From Thermoleophilia bacterium (GTDB taxonomy: Bacteria > Actinomycetota > Thermoleophilia > Gaiellales > Gaiellaceae): 15,066 nucleotides of DNA. A model generated the notes under the pieces. The model ran no database searches, was not told where the DNA came from, and worked only from the letters and a program-made list of their open reading frames with translations. The translations under genes and the position numbers were made by a program. Location of the stretch: contig JABFWJ010000077.1 in the NCBI GenBank assembly GCA_013362295.1, positions 1 to 15,066 on the forward strand, read 5' to 3'. Below, piece by piece: positions 13,234-15,066 of the stretch. The number at the start of each line of letters is the position of its first letter. The first letter of the stretch is position 1.

Positions 13234-13869
13234 ATGGCCGCAGCGCTGCTCCTGACCGACGCCGAGCCCGAGACGCGCGGGTTTCTCGAGCGTCACCTCC
13301 CACGGGACGGATTCGAGCTCGTCCCCGCACACGGCCGCTTCGACCTCGTGCTTGCGGGCGACGTCGAACGGGTCGACCGGTGGCTCGCCCGCGCGCCGGT
13401 GATCGTGCTCGCCCGCGAAGAAGCCGACTCCGTCGACTGCATCCATGCGTTCCGCCGCGGCTGCGACGACTACCTCACGCGCCCGTTCGAGTACCAGGAG
13501 CTCGTCGAGCGCATCCGTGCGGTGCTTCGCCGTGCGCGGCCGCGCGAGGGTGAGATCGTCGAGGCTCATCCCGTGCGCATCGACACCCGCACGCGCGATG
13601 TGCGCATCGCGGGCAGCCGCGTTCAACTCGCGCAGAAGGAGTATCAGCTGCTGCTTCGGCTCGCGCGCGAGCCCGAGCGCGTGTTCACGAAGGCCGAGCT
13701 GCTGCACGACGTGTGGGGCTACCGCGCGAGCGCGCGCACGCGCACACTGGACTCGCACGCGTCGCGGTTACGACGGAAGCTGCGCGAGGCGGGCGCGCCG
13801 GTCGCGCTCGTCGAGAACGTGTGGGGCGTCGGCTACCGGCTGCTCGGGGTGATGCCTCTGGAGCCGTAA
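13234..13869 (+). CDS. Orphan OmpR/PhoB-type winged-helix response regulator with degenerate receiver
   Basis: A 211-residue DNA-binding regulator. The C-terminal winged helix (about 112-205) is intact: KEYQLLLRLAREPERVFTKAELLHDVW, the recognition region TRTLDSHASRLRRKL, and ENVWGVGYRL. The N-terminal receiver (1-100) keeps the acidic pair (Asp9, Glu11) and the GCDDYLTRPFEYQELVERIRAVLRR end, but the usual phospho-acceptor position after DLVL is Ala-Gly with Asp43 one residue late, the beta3-beta4 segment is about 15 residues short, the conserved Thr/Ser is Ala60 and the conserved Lys is Arg83. It therefore probably works without phosphorylation. No histidine kinase is adjacent. The transcript appears leaderless. 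Confidence 0.9.
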   Translation: MAAALLLTDAEPETRGFLERHLPRDGFELVPAHGRFDLVLAGDVERVDRWLARAPVIVLAREEADSVDCIHAFRRGCDDYLTRPFEYQELVERIRAVLRRARPREGEIVEAHPVRIDTRTRDVRIAGSRVQLAQKEYQLLLRLAREPERVFTKAELLHDVWGYRASARTRTLDSHASRLRRKLREAGAPVALVENVWGVGYRLLGVMPLEP

Positions 13870-13888
13870 CGGCGGCGCCGGCCGCGCT

Positions 13889-14230
13889 TTAGCCCGTAGG
13901 CTCGAACGAGAGCGACAGGGACGCTTCCATCCCCGCTGTCACGACACCGATGCCGCCCTCGGCGCTGATGGCGAGCGAGACCTCGATCGTTTTCAGTCGA
14001 TACCCCGCGGCGTTCACGTCGATGCTCCGCAACAGCTCGGCGATCTCGCCCTGGACCTTGGCGAGGTTCTGCTCCAGCCGGTGGAGGTCGACCTCCTTGG
14101 CACGGTGGCCAAATCGCGTCACGAAGTCGGGAAGCGCCTGCTTTTCCGCATCCTCGTCCGTCGGCTCGCCCTCCACTGCTGCGCCTTCCAAGTAAGGAAC
14201 GATCAGCGTGAGTTTGTCGGGGTTCGTCAC
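13889..14230 (-). CDS. Small protein resembling the CU044_2847 (Trypco1-like) family
   Basis: A 113-residue soluble protein I cannot assign firmly. It has an N-terminal strand-rich part (DKLTLIVPYLEG), an acidic linker, a helix (about 48-72, AKEVDLHRLEQNLAKVQGEIAELLRS) and a C-terminal strand pair with IEVSLAISAEGGIG followed by AGMEASLSLSFEP. The C-terminal pattern, hydrophobic-E-V-x-L-x-I-S-x-E-x-G then EAxLxLxF, recalls CU044_2847/trypsin-co-occurring domain 1 proteins, which other workers place in NTP-dependent conflict systems. GTG 14230 is preferred because GGAGG lies 5 bases upstream; an in-frame ATG at 14284 would add 18 residues and leave only 3 bases to the divergent DUF1353 start. 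It converges on the response regulator with 19 bases between. Confidence 0.65.
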   Translation of the reverse strand: MTNPDKLTLIVPYLEGAAVEGEPTDEDAEKQALPDFVTRFGHRAKEVDLHRLEQNLAKVQGEIAELLRSIDVNAAGYRLKTIEVSLAISAEGGIGVVTAGMEASLSLSFEPTG

Positions 14231-14273
14231 GTGGGCCTCCAGGTCGATGAAGTGGTGGAGCTGCGTGAGCGTG

Positions 14274-14279
14274 TAGCGT
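14274..14279 (+). promoter_or_regulatory. -10 box of a probable leaderless transcript (DUF1353 gene)
   Basis: TAGCGT, the same hexamer as before the response regulator and followed by the same CG, ends 8 bases before ATG 14288. The ATG has no SD. No clear -35 is visible. Confidence 0.35.
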
Positions 14280-14287
14280 CGCATTCC

Positions 14288-15031
14288 ATGCCGTTCCTCG
14301 ACGCGAATGGTGCGTCGCCGGCGCACATCAAGCTCGAGCAGCTGCGAGACAAGGACGGTCAGCTGAGCGCATACTTCGACGTCCTCGAGGCATTCGAGTA
14401 CCGCGACGACGTGCTCGGTCAGACGGTGATCGTGCCCGCGCACGGGGACCCGACGGATCTCGCCTCGGTCCCGTGGGTGCTCTGGTGGCTGATCGCGTCC
14501 TACGGCCGCCACACCGGCGCGGCGATCGTCCACGACACGCTGGTCGTCGAGCGCATGACTCGTGCGGAGCGCGTGCGCGCGGACACGATCTTCTTCCACG
14601 CGCTCGAGGAGAGCGGCAACAACTGGCTTCGCCACCGGCTGATGTGGGCGGCCGTGAGCTGGGGGATGACGATGCGCAAGTCGGCGCCCGTCCTCTTCGT
14701 GCTCTTCGTGGCGCAGCTCGCAGTGTTCTGGGCGGCGGTGCTCTGGGTTGCCTTAGGCGGCGCGCACCGGGGTGGCGCGGCCGCGGTTGCGCTGGTGCTG
14801 TTCGCGCTCGGCCTCGCGTGGGCGCGCGTCCCGACGTCCGCTCCGGAGCTCGCCTGGTGGCTGTGGTACGTCGCGGCGCTCGGCGTCGGGCTGCTCACCG
14901 CGCCGCTCGCCGTGATCCTGATCAGCGTCGGGGTCGTATACCTGGTCGACGTGCTCGCGGCCTGCTTGCAGGCGGCGACCGGAGGCGGGTGGGAGATGCC
15001 GACGCGCCCGGCGCCCCTTCTCCGGCCATGA
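14288..15031 (+). CDS. DUF1353 domain protein with C-terminal membrane region
   Basis: A 247-residue two-part protein. Residues 25-128 match DUF1353, a domain mostly known from phage and bacterial accessory proteins: VPxxxDPTDLASVPW (49-63), then AAIVHDTL with His82-Asp83, then ERVRADTIFFHALEESG and a Trp-rich helix. The conserved Thr-Asp, His-Asp and ADxxF residues look like a metal or hydrolase site, but no activity is established for the family. Residues 134-154, 164-180 and 189-222 form three to four membrane segments, an unusual extension because DUF1353 is commonly a short stand-alone protein. ATG 14288 lacks an SD and follows a -10-like TAGCGT. The frame is open further upstream, but that part lies over the divergent gene. 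Confidence 0.78.
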   Translation: MPFLDANGASPAHIKLEQLRDKDGQLSAYFDVLEAFEYRDDVLGQTVIVPAHGDPTDLASVPWVLWWLIASYGRHTGAAIVHDTLVVERMTRAERVRADTIFFHALEESGNNWLRHRLMWAAVSWGMTMRKSAPVLFVLFVAQLAVFWAAVLWVALGGAHRGGAAAVALVLFALGLAWARVPTSAPELAWWLWYVAALGVGLLTAPLAVILISVGVVYLVDVLAACLQAATGGGWEMPTRPAPLLRP

Positions 15032-15066
15032 TCTCGTCGGGCCGGTGCTGTCGTTGCAGTAGCCTC
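15032..15066 (+). other. Window edge, no gene
   Basis: The last 35 bases contain no supported coding sequence. A TANNNT match, TAGCCT (15060-15065), ends one base from the edge and could be the -10 box of another gene just outside. Confidence 0.3.

Noticed and set aside
13560..13869. A two-component system including a histidine kinase next to the response regulator
   Set aside because: No HisKA or HATPase motif is found on either strand of the flanking sequence.
13870..13888. GC-rich gggcgcc-type hairpin as terminator between the response regulator and the minus-strand gene
   Set aside because: Only a 4-bp stem can be formed cleanly and no T-run follows; too weak to annotate.
15028..15066. 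A new gene starting at ATG 15028 overlapping the DUF1353 stop
   Set aside because: Only 13 codons are visible, the reading is Cys/Ser-rich without a pattern and there is no SD; it cannot be supported.

Overview
The window is GC-rich, dense bacterial DNA read on both strands, with many GTG/TTG starts, short or overlapping junctions and several genes that lack a Shine-Dalgarno (SD) but have a TANNNT box just before the start codon. Together with the queA-tgt-yajC-secDF order and protein flavour, this suggests an actinobacterial lineage, possibly Thermoleophilia/Gaiellales. That placement is inference; no rRNA or other marker lies in the window. No mobile element, CRISPR array, rRNA or tRNA was seen.

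Region 1 (1-5184, all +) is a housekeeping block: the 3' half of queA and tgt (queuosine tRNA modification), then yajC and a fused secDF (Sec translocase accessory subunits), then a small coiled-coil-like protein. A short degenerate repeat array sits between queA and tgt and runs into the tgt start.

Region 2 (5181-6910, +) is a DEAD-box RNA helicase followed by greA with overlapping ends. The helicase has its own promoter and a leader of about 85 nt with three strong stems, one of which buries the SD. I consider this RNA element the most interesting feature of the window.

Region 3 (6903-10007) holds an alpha/beta hydrolase (-), a UbiB/ABC1-type atypical kinase (+) and a DoxX-family membrane protein (+) preceded by a 16-bp palindrome.

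Region 4 (10012-11930) has an Lrp/AsnC regulator (-) divergent from an EamA/RhtA-type exporter (+), with a palindrome in the lrp promoter, then a DUF1697 protein (-). The first bases of the EamA gene look frameshifted.

Region 5 (11979-15066) is accessory-like: a self-regulating PadR repressor overlapping a VC0807/DUF3159-like membrane protein; an orphan winged-helix response regulator whose receiver lacks the phosphorylation residues; and a divergent pair made of a small protein reminiscent of the CU044_2847 (Trypco1) family and a DUF1353 protein fused to a multi-pass membrane tail. Three genes here appear to be leaderless. The last 35 bases carry no gene I can support. There is no gene-free stretch above 300 bases.
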